From the NCBI GenBank assembly GCA_050288705.1, contig JBNKEI010000134.1, positions 1 to 7,051 of the forward strand: 7,051 nt of DNA, in the 5' to 3' direction. The stretch comes from JBNKEI01 sp050288705 (lineage in GTDB: Bacteria > Myxococcota > Myxococcia > Myxococcales > UBA5297). A program made the translations under genes and the position numbers. Of the stretch, positions 1 to 5,718 are shown piece after piece (the first letter of the stretch is position 1; each line of letters begins with the position of its first letter). The notes beneath the pieces were generated by a model. That model did no database searches. It was not told the DNA's origin and saw only the letters and a list, made by a program, of their open reading frames with translations.

Positions 1-6
1 CTCTTG

Positions 7-240
7 TTAAAAAAGACAGGTTTGAGTGGGCACGCGGGATTTTGAACGCGGCGGTCCGGTTGAATCTAACCCGAGATGGTCAAGGATTTTTCGGGCGACT
101 GCAGGGTCTTCAATGAATGCAATGATGGATCGCTTATTGCCACAATGGGGGCACAGTTCATCGCCGTAAACTCGCTTTAGCAAAGATGTGCAATCGATGC
201 CCAATCAAGATGTCGTTGGCGCAAAGCTTCAGCTGGCATG
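7..240 (-). pseudogene. IS91-family transposase, 3' remnant with a frameshift
   Basis: This is the C-terminal tail of an IS91-type (Y2/HUH, rolling-circle) transposase. The sequence reads SLLKRVYGDE, then CPHCGNKRSIIAFIEDPAV and ARKILDHLGL, which matches the family's closing block: W-A-x-LL-K-RV, a CPxCG zinc-binding pair, a hydrophobic strand with E/D-P, then an I-L-x-H-LGL helix. The tryptophan part (RHLDWAS, about 195-213) lies in one minus-strand frame and the LLKRV part in another, so the gene is frameshifted there. The break coincides with an imperfect 11-base tandem duplication, GATTGGGCATC followed by GATTGCACATC on the minus strand. No catalytic tyrosine or HUH domain is present upstream, so this is a non-functional fragment. 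The family match comes from motif recognition and is fairly secure. The exact left edge of the homology is not. Confidence 0.72.
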
Positions 241-431
241 GATGGAAAACAATCGTTGAAGGTGTGGTGATTATTGAAAGACAAGTTGGCATTTAGCTTA
301 AGGTCAGGAACATGGCTCGCGGACTCTGGATGACTTGGTGGAACTGGCTCTCTTTTTCCACATCCCAAAGGCAATTCGCCCGCATGCGCGGCTTTCGCTA
401 CCCTTCCACGATGCACTCCTGAAAGCCCAAT
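241..431. other. Unassigned stretch between two broken genes
   Basis: I see no convincing gene here. One minus-strand frame stays open from 416 down to the transposase remnant, but its composition (rich in Pro, His and Ser) and the lack of any family motif give no support for coding. On the minus strand the transposase C-terminal linker would fall in the right part of this stretch, so some of it may be decayed transposase sequence. No inverted repeats, target duplication or promoter were recognised. Degraded intergenic DNA is the best description. Confidence 0.4.
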
Positions 432-600
432 TTAGGAGGCAAACGGATTTACAATTCGTATACCATCGATCTCGCGCTGGTCTTGTAAGTCCTCGGAAGT
501 ACGTTGCACCCAGCCTGCTTAGTTGCCCAAAGCACCAGCGCATCCCAAAATGAAAATTGTGAAGTCGATGAAGATCAATTGCCGCCAAAATATCGCCGAA
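432..600 (-). pseudogene. PIN-domain (VapC-like) toxin, C-terminal remnant, two frameshifts
   Basis: Stitching minus-strand frames gives FGDILAAIDLHRLHN, then FSFWDALVLWATKQAGCNVL, then SEDLQDQREIDGIRIVNPF and a TAA at 434-432. This is the hallmark end of PIN-domain endoribonucleases of type II toxin-antitoxin systems. The F-W-D-A-L motif carries a metal-binding aspartate, followed by an A-G-C strand, an S-E-D-L-Q acidic motif, and the terminal G-x-x-I-V-N-P-F strand. The frame changes near 553-557 (in a run of four A on the plus strand) and near 497-499. Each change is explained by a single missing base. The N-terminal half, with the first catalytic Asp and the Glu, is absent, and no antitoxin gene is nearby. 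About 55 of a usual 130-140 residues survive, so it cannot be active. Recognition of the domain is confident. The exact parent family is inferred. Confidence 0.75.
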
Positions 601-649
601 GTCGTGCGCACATAACACGTGTCAAGCCGGAGCATTAGGGCGTCTTCGA

Positions 650-677
650 CAAAAAAAGCCTATAGGCAAAAAAAGCC
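650..677 (+). repeat. 11-bp A-tract direct repeat upstream of flagellin 1 promoter
   Basis: CAAAAAAAGCC occurs at 650-660 and again at 667-677, 17 bases apart. The perfect palindrome GCCTATAGGC (658-667) joins the two copies. The second A-tract ends about 8 bases before the promoter -35 element. A-tracts in this position can act as an UP element for the RNA polymerase alpha subunit or bend DNA. That role is an inference. Flagellin 2 also has two A6 tracts upstream (1661-1666 and 1676-1681), whereas flagellin 3 has none as clear. Confidence 0.45.
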
Positions 678-681
678 GGGT

Positions 682-708
682 TAAGTTTGCCGGGTAATGT
701 GTCGAGGA
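682..708 (+). promoter_or_regulatory. Sigma-28 (FliA)-type promoter of flagellin 1
   Basis: The -35 element TAAG (682-685) is followed by exactly 15 bases and a -10 element GTCGAGGA (701-708). The enterobacterial FliA consensus is TAAA-N15-GCCGATAA. The same layout recurs before flagellins 2 and 3, including a T before TAAG and a GT just before the -10 (TTAAG-N13-GTGNCGA in all three). That conservation inside otherwise unrelated spacers is the main evidence. Transcription would begin around 715, leaving a leader of about 45 bases. Confidence 0.7.
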
Positions 709-759
709 GATATTTGTAGGGACGCATCTCAACGACTTTCTCGAAAGGAGTACGACTCC

Positions 760-1587
760 ATGGGAATGTCAATACGCACCAACGTTTCGTCGCTTAATGC
801 GCAACGAAACCTGTTCAGCACTCAGAACTCGTTAGACAGTTCGTTGTCTCGACTGTCGTCGGGTTATCGTATAACCAAAGCCGGAGATGACGCGGCCGGC
901 TTGGGAATCAGCGTCAATCTCGAAGCTCAGATTCGTAGTCTCAATCAAGCTTCGCGAAATGCCCAGGACGGTATCTCGGTAGTGCAAACTGCGGAAGGAG
1001 CGCTCAACGAGGTTAGTAATATTCTCACTCGTATGCGCGAATTGGCCATGCAATCTGCTTCTGACGGTATTGGTGACACCGAGCGTAGTTATATCCAATC
1101 AGAAACCACTGCGCTTACCACCGAAATAAGTCGTATTGCTAATGCAACTGAGTTTAATGGCCAAGCACTAACCAATAGTTCGTCTACTACCCTTACCTTC
1201 CAAGTAGGTATTCGCAATGTCTCCGCTAATGACCGTATTAGCGTTACTACGGTAGACGTGCGCTCGACTACTCTAGGCGTGGATAGTCTCTCTTTGTCCA
1301 GTGCCGCATCAGCCCGAACCGCGCTAAGCACTCTCGATACAGCACTTCAAATGGTGTCGGAAGCCCGATCTGAACTAGGAGCGGCCGGTAATCGATTAAC
1401 CAATGTTATTAGTCAGATTCAAGGCGCAGCCGAAAATCTTTCTGCAGCTAATTCTCGTATCCGCGACGTGGATATTGCTGAAGAAAGTTCCAGGCTCACG
1501 CGATCGCAGATTTTAGTTCAGGCGGGCGTTTCGGTTCTTGCGCAAGCTAATCAAGCCCCCCAAGTTGCACTTAAGCTACTTGGATAA
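760..1587 (+). CDS. fliC: Flagellin 1 (short filament protein)
   Basis: This is a structural subunit of the flagellar filament, exported by the flagellar type III apparatus and polymerised under the FliD cap. The 275-residue protein has the N-terminal helical domain (about residues 3-140: SIRTN, SLNAQRN, LSSGYRITKAGDDAAG, RMRELAMQ at 91-98) and the C-terminal helical domain (about 190-275: GAAGNRLTN, SRIRDVDIAEE, ending QANQAPQVALKLLG). They are joined by a short Ser/Thr-rich centre of roughly 50 residues, with no outer D2/D3 domains. The ATG at 760 is preferred because AAAGGAG (744-750) lies 9 bases upstream. A longer frame opening at 697 is excluded because the promoter -10 at 701-708 lies inside it. 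An internal ATG at 766 (MSIRTN) is possible but too far from the ribosome site. It is about 88% identical by eye to flagellin 2. Confidence 0.96.
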   Translation: MGMSIRTNVSSLNAQRNLFSTQNSLDSSLSRLSSGYRITKAGDDAAGLGISVNLEAQIRSLNQASRNAQDGISVVQTAEGALNEVSNILTRMRELAMQSASDGIGDTERSYIQSETTALTTEISRIANATEFNGQALTNSSSTTLTFQVGIRNVSANDRISVTTVDVRSTTLGVDSLSLSSAASARTALSTLDTALQMVSEARSELGAAGNRLTNVISQIQGAAENLSAANSRIRDVDIAEESSRLTRSQILVQAGVSVLAQANQAPQVALKLLG

Positions 1588-1615
1588 GCAGTTGTCGTTT
1601 AAGTGCGTCCCCTTC

Positions 1616-1653
1616 GCGCCTTCGCGATTTCCTCTCGCGGAGGCGCTTTTTTT
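1616..1653 (+). terminator. Strong rho-independent terminator after flagellin 1
   Basis: GCGCCTTCGCGA (1616-1627) pairs with TCGCGGAGGCGC (1635-1646) over 12 base pairs, including one G-U wobble. The loop is seven bases and a run of seven T (1647-1653) follows directly. It sits 28 bases after the stop codon. This is a textbook intrinsic terminator and should make flagellin 1 largely a single-gene transcript. Confidence 0.92.
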
Positions 1654-1697
1654 ACCCGGCAAAAAACTACCTAGCAAAAAATTTCTGCCAGGCAATT

Positions 1698-1724
1698 TAA
1701 GCCCGGTGCACATTGTGACGAAGA
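1698..1724 (+). promoter_or_regulatory. Sigma-28 (FliA)-type promoter of flagellin 2
   Basis: The -35 TAAG (1698-1701), 15 bases, and -10 GACGAAGA (1717-1724) match the spacing of the other two flagellin promoters exactly. The predicted start is near 1731 and the leader about 52 bases. It lies downstream of the flagellin 1 terminator, so flagellin 2 should have independent transcription. Confidence 0.7.
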
Positions 1725-1782
1725 GATTTGCGAGACGGAATCGAGAAACAAACAAGCACCCATAATAAGTAAGGAGTAAGCC

Positions 1783-2610
1783 ATGCCGATGTCTATTCGC
1801 ACTAATGTTGCCTCGCTTAATGCTCAGCGAAATATTTTTTCTACGCAATTGTCTCTCGAAGGATCACTTTCCCGACTTTCCTCTGGTTATCGTATTACCA
1901 AAGCAGGCGACGATGCCGCCGGTTTAGGAATTAGTGTAAATTTGGAAGCCCAAATTCGTAGTTATAACCAGGCTGCACGCAATGCCCAAGACGGAATATC
2001 GGTAGTACAAACCGCAGAAGGCGCACTTAACGAAGTGAGCAATATTCTTCTGCGTATGCGTGAATTGGCCATGCAATCGGCCTCTGATGGTATTGGCGAA
2101 ACCGAGCGCAGCTATATACAATTGGAAACCGCGGCTCTTACTACCGAAATTAGCCGTATTGCTGATGCTACTGAATTTAATGGTCAATCCTTATTAAACA
2201 GCTCCTCCACCGTGCTTACTTTTCAGGTTGGTATTCGCAACGTTTCGGCTAATGACCGCATCAGCGTTACCACCGTTGATGTACGAGCTACTACTATAGG
2301 AGTTAATGGGTTGTCGCTGTCTAGCGCTTCTTCAGCACGAACCGCCCTGAGCACTTTAGACTCAGCTATTCAGTTACTTTCTGAGGCCCGCGCTTCTTTG
2401 GGCGCCGCCGGCAATCGGCTCACCAATGTTATTAACCAAATACAAGGAGCCTCGGAAAACATTTCTGCAGCTAATTCGCGAATTCGTGATGTGGATGTAG
2501 CTGAGGAAAGCTCGCGATTAACTCGTTCGCAGATATTGGTCCAGGCAGGTATTTCCGTGTTGGCACAGGCAAACCAAGCTCCGCAAGTTGCGCTCAAATT
2601 ACTTGGTTAG
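1783..2610 (+). CDS. fliC: Flagellin 2 (short filament protein)
   Basis: This is the second filament subunit, 275 residues, colinear with flagellin 1 without gaps. It has the same parts: N-terminal D0/D1 helices with LSSGYRITKAGDDAAG and RMRELAMQ, a short centre, and C-terminal helices with SRIRDVDVAEE and LKLLG. The ATG at 1783 is supported by AAGGAG (1771-1776) six bases upstream and by alignment with its neighbours (M-P-M-S-I-R-T-N). By hand count it differs from flagellin 1 at about 32 positions and from flagellin 3 at about 34. Most changes are conservative or in surface Ser/Thr/Ala positions such as SSSTVL. It is flanked by its own promoter and a modest terminator. I cannot tell from sequence whether it is the major filament protein or confined to one filament zone. 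Confidence 0.96.
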   Translation: MPMSIRTNVASLNAQRNIFSTQLSLEGSLSRLSSGYRITKAGDDAAGLGISVNLEAQIRSYNQAARNAQDGISVVQTAEGALNEVSNILLRMRELAMQSASDGIGETERSYIQLETAALTTEISRIADATEFNGQSLLNSSSTVLTFQVGIRNVSANDRISVTTVDVRATTIGVNGLSLSSASSARTALSTLDSAIQLLSEARASLGAAGNRLTNVINQIQGASENISAANSRIRDVDVAEESSRLTRSQILVQAGISVLAQANQAPQVALKLLG

Positions 2611-2650
2611 CCTAGGTAGTCGCATTCATTATCGCACTTAACCACCCTAG

Positions 2651-2683
2651 CGCCTCGCTGTTTTCGAGAGCGAGGCGTCTTCT
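2651..2683 (+). terminator. Weaker terminator-like hairpin after flagellin 2
   Basis: CGCCTCGCT (2651-2659) pairs perfectly with AGCGAGGCG (2669-2677) around a nine-base loop. The tail is TCTTCT rather than an uninterrupted T run. The stem resembles that of the flagellin 1 terminator (a CGCC/GGCG base), but the poor T-tract predicts incomplete termination and some read-through into flagellin 3. Confidence 0.65.
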
Positions 2684-2730
2684 GGAACACGGCGTCCATG
2701 GGAGAAGAAGAGAAAATGTGAAACTGCATT

Positions 2731-2757
2731 TAAGCCTTCTTTGATCTGTGCCGAAGT
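2731..2757 (+). promoter_or_regulatory. Sigma-28 (FliA)-type promoter of flagellin 3
   Basis: The -35 TAAG (2731-2734), 15 bases, and -10 GCCGAAGT (2750-2757) have the same spacing as the other two. The first five -10 bases (GCCGA) match the FliA consensus perfectly, the best of the three. The predicted start is near 2764 and the leader about 45 bases. It probably also drives fliD, fliS and the following small gene, since no terminator is seen after flagellin 3. Confidence 0.7.
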
Positions 2758-2808
2758 AAAGGGCGAGGTAGATTTCGCAACCGAGTACAGACACGAAGGA
2801 GCCCGGTC

Positions 2809-3639
2809 ATGCCGATGTCGATTCGTACCAACGTAGCCTCGCTCAACGCCCAGCGCAACATCTTCTCCACCCAAATGTCTCTCGACAGCTCGCTATCGAG
2901 GCTTTCTTCCGGCTACCGCATTACCAAAGCAGGTGATGACGCTGCGGGAATGGGAATAAGCGTAAACTTAGAAGCTCAAATTCGTAGCTATAATCAAGCT
3001 TCGCGTAACGCGCAAGATGGTGTTTCGGTAATACAAACTGGCGAAGGCGCACTTAATGAAATTACCAACATTCTCATTCGCATGCGTGAGTTGGCCATGC
3101 AGTCAGCTTCCGATGGAATGGGACAAAATGAGCGCAATTATATTCAGAAAGAAACTTTAGCGCTAACCACTGAAATAGGCCGCATTGCCAATGCTACCGA
3201 GTTCAACGGTCAGCCGCTACTTAATAGCACAGCAACAACACTTACTTTTCAGGTGGGTATTCGTAATGTTTCCGCCAACGACCGCATAAGCGTAACTACA
3301 GTAGATGTTCGCGCAACTACGCTAGGTGTCGATGGATTATCATTATCCAGCGCAACCTCGGCAAGAATTGCTTTGAGTACCTTAGATTCAGCCATTCAAT
3401 CGGTATCGGAAGCACGCGCTAATTTTGGCGCCGCTGGTAATCGACTAACTAATGTCATCAATCAAATTCAGGGAGCTTCCGAAAATATTTCTGCCGCTAA
3501 TTCCCGAATTCGCGACGTTGATGTTGCCGAAGAAAGTTCACGACTAACTCGTTCGCAAATATTATTGCAAGCCGGCATTTCTGTTCTTACTCAGGCAAAT
3601 CAAGCACCACAAACAGCACTTAAATTGTTGGGCGGGTAA
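2809..3639 (+). CDS. fliC: Flagellin 3 (short filament protein)
   Basis: This is the third filament subunit, 276 residues, with one extra glycine at the C terminus (LKLLGG). The architecture is as in its two neighbours. The ATG at 2809 has AAGGAG (2796-2801) seven bases upstream. It is the most divergent copy in the variable surface part of D1: GMGQNERNYIQKETLALTTEIG replaces the GIGETERSYIQLETAAL type, and NSTATTL replaces NSSSTVL. The central block at residues 145-168 is identical in all three copies. Only 54 bases separate its stop from fliD and no intrinsic terminator lies between, so it probably heads the flagellin 3-fliD-fliS-small gene transcript. Confidence 0.96.
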   Translation: MPMSIRTNVASLNAQRNIFSTQMSLDSSLSRLSSGYRITKAGDDAAGMGISVNLEAQIRSYNQASRNAQDGVSVIQTGEGALNEITNILIRMRELAMQSASDGMGQNERNYIQKETLALTTEIGRIANATEFNGQPLLNSTATTLTFQVGIRNVSANDRISVTTVDVRATTLGVDGLSLSSATSARIALSTLDSAIQSVSEARANFGAAGNRLTNVINQIQGASENISAANSRIRDVDVAEESSRLTRSQILLQAGISVLTQANQAPQTALKLLGG

Positions 3640-3642
3640 TTC

Positions 3643-3689
3643 TTCTCCAATAAATATCGCAAAGAAAACCAATAAAAAAATTGGGAGAA
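3643..3689 (+). promoter_or_regulatory. Possible stem sequestering the fliD ribosome binding site
   Basis: TTCTCCAAT (3643-3651) is complementary to ATTGGGAGAA (3680-3689) over nine pairs with one bulged G. The second arm holds the fliD Shine-Dalgarno GGGAG (3683-3687), six bases before ATG 3694. A smaller competing hairpin, CCAAT (3669-3673) with ATTGG (3680-3684), uses the same right arm. The pairing is visible in the sequence. Translational control of fliD is an inference. Confidence 0.4.
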
Positions 3690-3693
3690 ACCT

Positions 3694-5028
3694 ATGAGTG
3701 CTGTCTTTAGCGCTGGTGGTCTAGCTTCTGGACTTGACTGGACCTCCATGATCGACAAAATGGTGCAGCTTGAGTCGCGACCACTCGATCTTTTGCGCAA
3801 TCAACAAACTGCACTTCGTTCTCAAGTTTCACTTTTGGGAGAAGTAACTTCTAAACTATCGGCATTAAAAACCGCAGCCGATGCTTTGTCCGACTCAGGT
3901 GCAGTAGCTGTCAAAACCGTGGGCACCAATACTTCTTTTAGTGCCGAACCGGGCTCCAATGCGGTTGCCGGACGCTATACTATTGAAGTAGACAATTTAG
4001 CAAAGGCGGCAAAGGCTCGGTCAGATGGTTTTGCTTCCACTGATACTGTCCGGGGGGGAACGCTGGCATTGCGAGTAGGGGGGGAAGATTTCACCGCAGT
4101 TATCAGCGATGGTTCTAGCCTAGCAGATGCTGCCGAAGCTATCCGCACATCGGGAGCACCCGTCAATATTATGCTTCTTAATGACGGAACCAATGCCTAC
4201 TTAAGTCTAACTAATCGAGATACCGGCTATCCCATTGGTTCCGATCCTGGGGACGCTCTTTTAGTGAATGAAATATCAACTGGCTCTCAAGGAAAACCGC
4301 TGGCCATCGCCACTACCCAGGAAGCAGAAAATGCGGTCATTCAACTAGATGGTGTCACCCTAACGCGAACCAGCAATGTAATTTCCGATGCGGTTCCCGG
4401 AACCACTTTGACCCTGGCAACCGAGGGTGGTGATGCTGAGGAATTGGTATTAGAAAATGACCCTACTGGCACTGCCGAAAATATTCAAAATTTCATTACT
4501 GCCTATAACGATGTCATTCAACTAACCCAACGCCAATTAGACGTTTCCGAAACATCTAGTCGAAAATCCACCCTGGCCGGCGATTCCACTATTCGTCATC
4601 TCCAATTAGCTTTGCAATCAATGATGACCCGAGAAGTTGGGTCTAGCACTGTACGCAGCTTGGCGGATATTGGTATTGAAACTGCCCGCGATGGAACCAT
4701 TTCCTTAGATTCCGATACCCTGGCTGATGCACTATCTCGTGATACCAATGCGGTTAATGAATTATTTTCCAATGCTACTTCTGGAATCGGTGTGGCCATC
4801 GGTAACATGGTCGATACCTATACCAGTTCTTCCGACGGTCTACTTACTATTCGTACTAACAGCTTAAATTCACGAGTCTCACAAATGGATGAGCAAGCCG
4901 ATAATCTTTCTATACGCATCGAAAATTATCGGAAAACGCTGATTATGCAGTTCACCGCTATGGAAGAAACAATTAGCGGACTACAGGCCACCGGTCGTTA
5001 TCTTGAACAACAATCAGGGAGCGATTAG
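3694..5028 (+). CDS. fliD: FliD, flagellar filament cap (hook-associated protein 2)
   Basis: FliD forms the oligomeric cap at the filament tip and folds each exported flagellin into place. At 444 residues it is within the family range. The N-terminal block has AGGLASGLDWTSMIDKMVQLE (about 7-27) and a run of heptad helix, corresponding to the family's G-L-A-S-G-L-D motif. A flagellin-hook IN repeat follows at about 121-178 (GGTLALRVGGEDFTAVI, SLADAAEAI, NDGTNAYLSLTNRDTG). The C-terminal domain has NFITAYNDVI, SLADIGIETARDGTISLDSDT (from 322), and the closing helix ending YRKTLIMQFTAMEETISGLQATGRYLEQQ, a good match to FliD C termini. The start is fixed by GGGAG six bases upstream. It is followed by fliS after two bases. 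No sigma-28 site like those of the flagellins precedes it, so expression probably comes from upstream. Confidence 0.95.
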   Translation: MSAVFSAGGLASGLDWTSMIDKMVQLESRPLDLLRNQQTALRSQVSLLGEVTSKLSALKTAADALSDSGAVAVKTVGTNTSFSAEPGSNAVAGRYTIEVDNLAKAAKARSDGFASTDTVRGGTLALRVGGEDFTAVISDGSSLADAAEAIRTSGAPVNIMLLNDGTNAYLSLTNRDTGYPIGSDPGDALLVNEISTGSQGKPLAIATTQEAENAVIQLDGVTLTRTSNVISDAVPGTTLTLATEGGDAEELVLENDPTGTAENIQNFITAYNDVIQLTQRQLDVSETSSRKSTLAGDSTIRHLQLALQSMMTREVGSSTVRSLADIGIETARDGTISLDSDTLADALSRDTNAVNELFSNATSGIGVAIGNMVDTYTSSSDGLLTIRTNSLNSRVSQMDEQADNLSIRIENYRKTLIMQFTAMEETISGLQATGRYLEQQSGSD

Positions 5029-5030
5029 CC

Positions 5031-5411
5031 ATGTACTCGACCACTTCCCGCTACGCCGATATTCAAAAACAAACGGCTTCCAAAGAACGCCTGATGGTTC
5101 TTTTATTTGAAGCAGCATTGCGTCACATTCGCGCCGGAGCCACCAGTTTAGAAGAAAATAAGTTTCAGGAAGCTGCTAATCGCCTCACCAAAGCTTCCGA
5201 TATAGTTATCGAATTGCATTCAACTCTTGATCGAGAAAAATCTCCAGAATTATGTGATCAGCTCGCCGAAATCTATCGCTTCGTTTCCCTACGATTGGTG
5301 ATGGCCTCTACTGCCAGAAATGCTTCTATGGCTCGGGAAGCAGAACGAGCATTGGCCCCGGTGGTAGATGGATTTCGCACTGCAGTAGCTTCTCTTTCCC
5401 AAAACGAGTAG
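5031..5411 (+). CDS. fliS: FliS, flagellin-specific export chaperone
   Basis: FliS binds the C-terminal helix of flagellin in the cytoplasm, blocks premature polymerisation and delivers the subunit to the export gate. The 126-residue length is typical. The N terminus MYSTTSRYADIQKQTASKERL followed by MVLLFEAALRHIRAGA matches the family pattern Y-x(n)-TAS-x-x-x-L-x-x-x-L-Y-D-x-A, although Tyr-Asp is Phe-Glu here. The rest is an all-helical bundle, including a helix around IYRFVSLRLVMAS. The ATG follows the fliD stop by two bases, and its ribosome site GGGAG (5017-5021) lies within the end of fliD, so translational coupling is likely. Its presence beside three flagellins that share the same C-terminal helix suggests one chaperone serves all three. 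Confidence 0.92.
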   Translation: MYSTTSRYADIQKQTASKERLMVLLFEAALRHIRAGATSLEENKFQEAANRLTKASDIVIELHSTLDREKSPELCDQLAEIYRFVSLRLVMASTARNASMAREAERALAPVVDGFRTAVASLSQNE

Positions 5412-5416
5412 TCATC

Positions 5417-5710
5417 ATGAATTCCAGCCCCCCAATTGAGACCATTCTGGAAGATAGCCTTCGGAAAGTAGCGGCGGCTCTAGAAGCGGAAGACCCCCTT
5501 ACCGCCGCCCCAGCTATGGCCTGTGCCGTACGTGCCATCGAAGAGGCTAACAAACAGGAAATTCGTATCAACCCTCAAAAGATATCTACACTTCGCAACA
5601 TCCAAGAACAATGTAATTATGCTGCAAAAAAGCTTTCCGCTAAGCTACGGGAATCAGTTATGAAAGCCGGCAATTCACGCAAAGCCACTGATACCTATGG
5701 CGATAAGTAA
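5417..5710 (+). CDS. Small helical protein of unknown family, positional FliT/FlgN-like candidate
   Basis: I do not recognise the family of this 97-residue protein. It is acidic in its first half and predicted mostly helical: a helix around IETILEDSLRKVAAALEAED, another around AMACAVRAIEEANKQEIRI, and a basic C-terminal helix around NYAAKKLSAKLRESVMKAG, ending in a polar tail. It has two cysteines, no signal peptide and no membrane segment. It begins five bases after the fliS stop with only a weak ribosome site (ACGAG), which fits translational coupling in a fliD-fliS-X operon. In many flagellated bacteria the gene after fliS is FliT, the FliD chaperone, which is a small helical bundle. Size, fold prediction and position fit that role, but sequence evidence is lacking. 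Being a real gene is well supported by its position. The function is conjecture. Confidence 0.75.
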   Translation: MNSSPPIETILEDSLRKVAAALEAEDPLTAAPAMACAVRAIEEANKQEIRINPQKISTLRNIQEQCNYAAKKLSAKLRESVMKAGNSRKATDTYGDK

Positions 5711-5718
5711 TAGCCTTG

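Noticed and set aside
335..553. Plus-strand open frame of 72 codons overlapping the PIN remnant
   Set aside because: It runs antisense to the recognisable PIN relic and shows no family features.
615..622. Perfect palindrome ACACGTGT upstream of flagellin 1
   Set aside because: Eight bases is short enough to occur by chance, it is not repeated before the other flagellins, and it lies beside decayed sequence.
697..759. Longer N-terminal extension of flagellin 1 (21 residues)
   Set aside because: It would begin inside the predicted -10 region, lacks a ribosome site, and is absent from flagellins 2 and 3. The ATG at 760 has a good Shine-Dalgarno and aligns with the paralogues.
832..1331. Minus-strand open frames opposite flagellin 1, with similar ones opposite flagellins 2 and 3
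   Set aside because: They mirror the codon pattern of a conserved coding strand and have no ribosome sites or family motifs.
1567..1606. 8-bp inverted repeat GCACTTAA/TTAAGTGC spanning the flagellin 1 stop codon
   Set aside because: The left arm is ordinary A-L-K coding sequence, the loop is 24 bases, and a far better terminator hairpin lies just downstream.
1621..1782. Sigma-54 (GG-N10-GC) promoter upstream of the flagellins
   Set aside because: GG and GC pairs are present but spaced 8 or 9 bases apart. None has the required spacing, whereas the sigma-28 layout recurs exactly three times.
3621..3680. Possible sigma-28 promoter for fliD (TAAA at 3651 with ACCAATAA)
   Set aside because: The spacer is 13 rather than 15 bases and the -10 lacks the conserved GNCGA of the three flagellin promoters.
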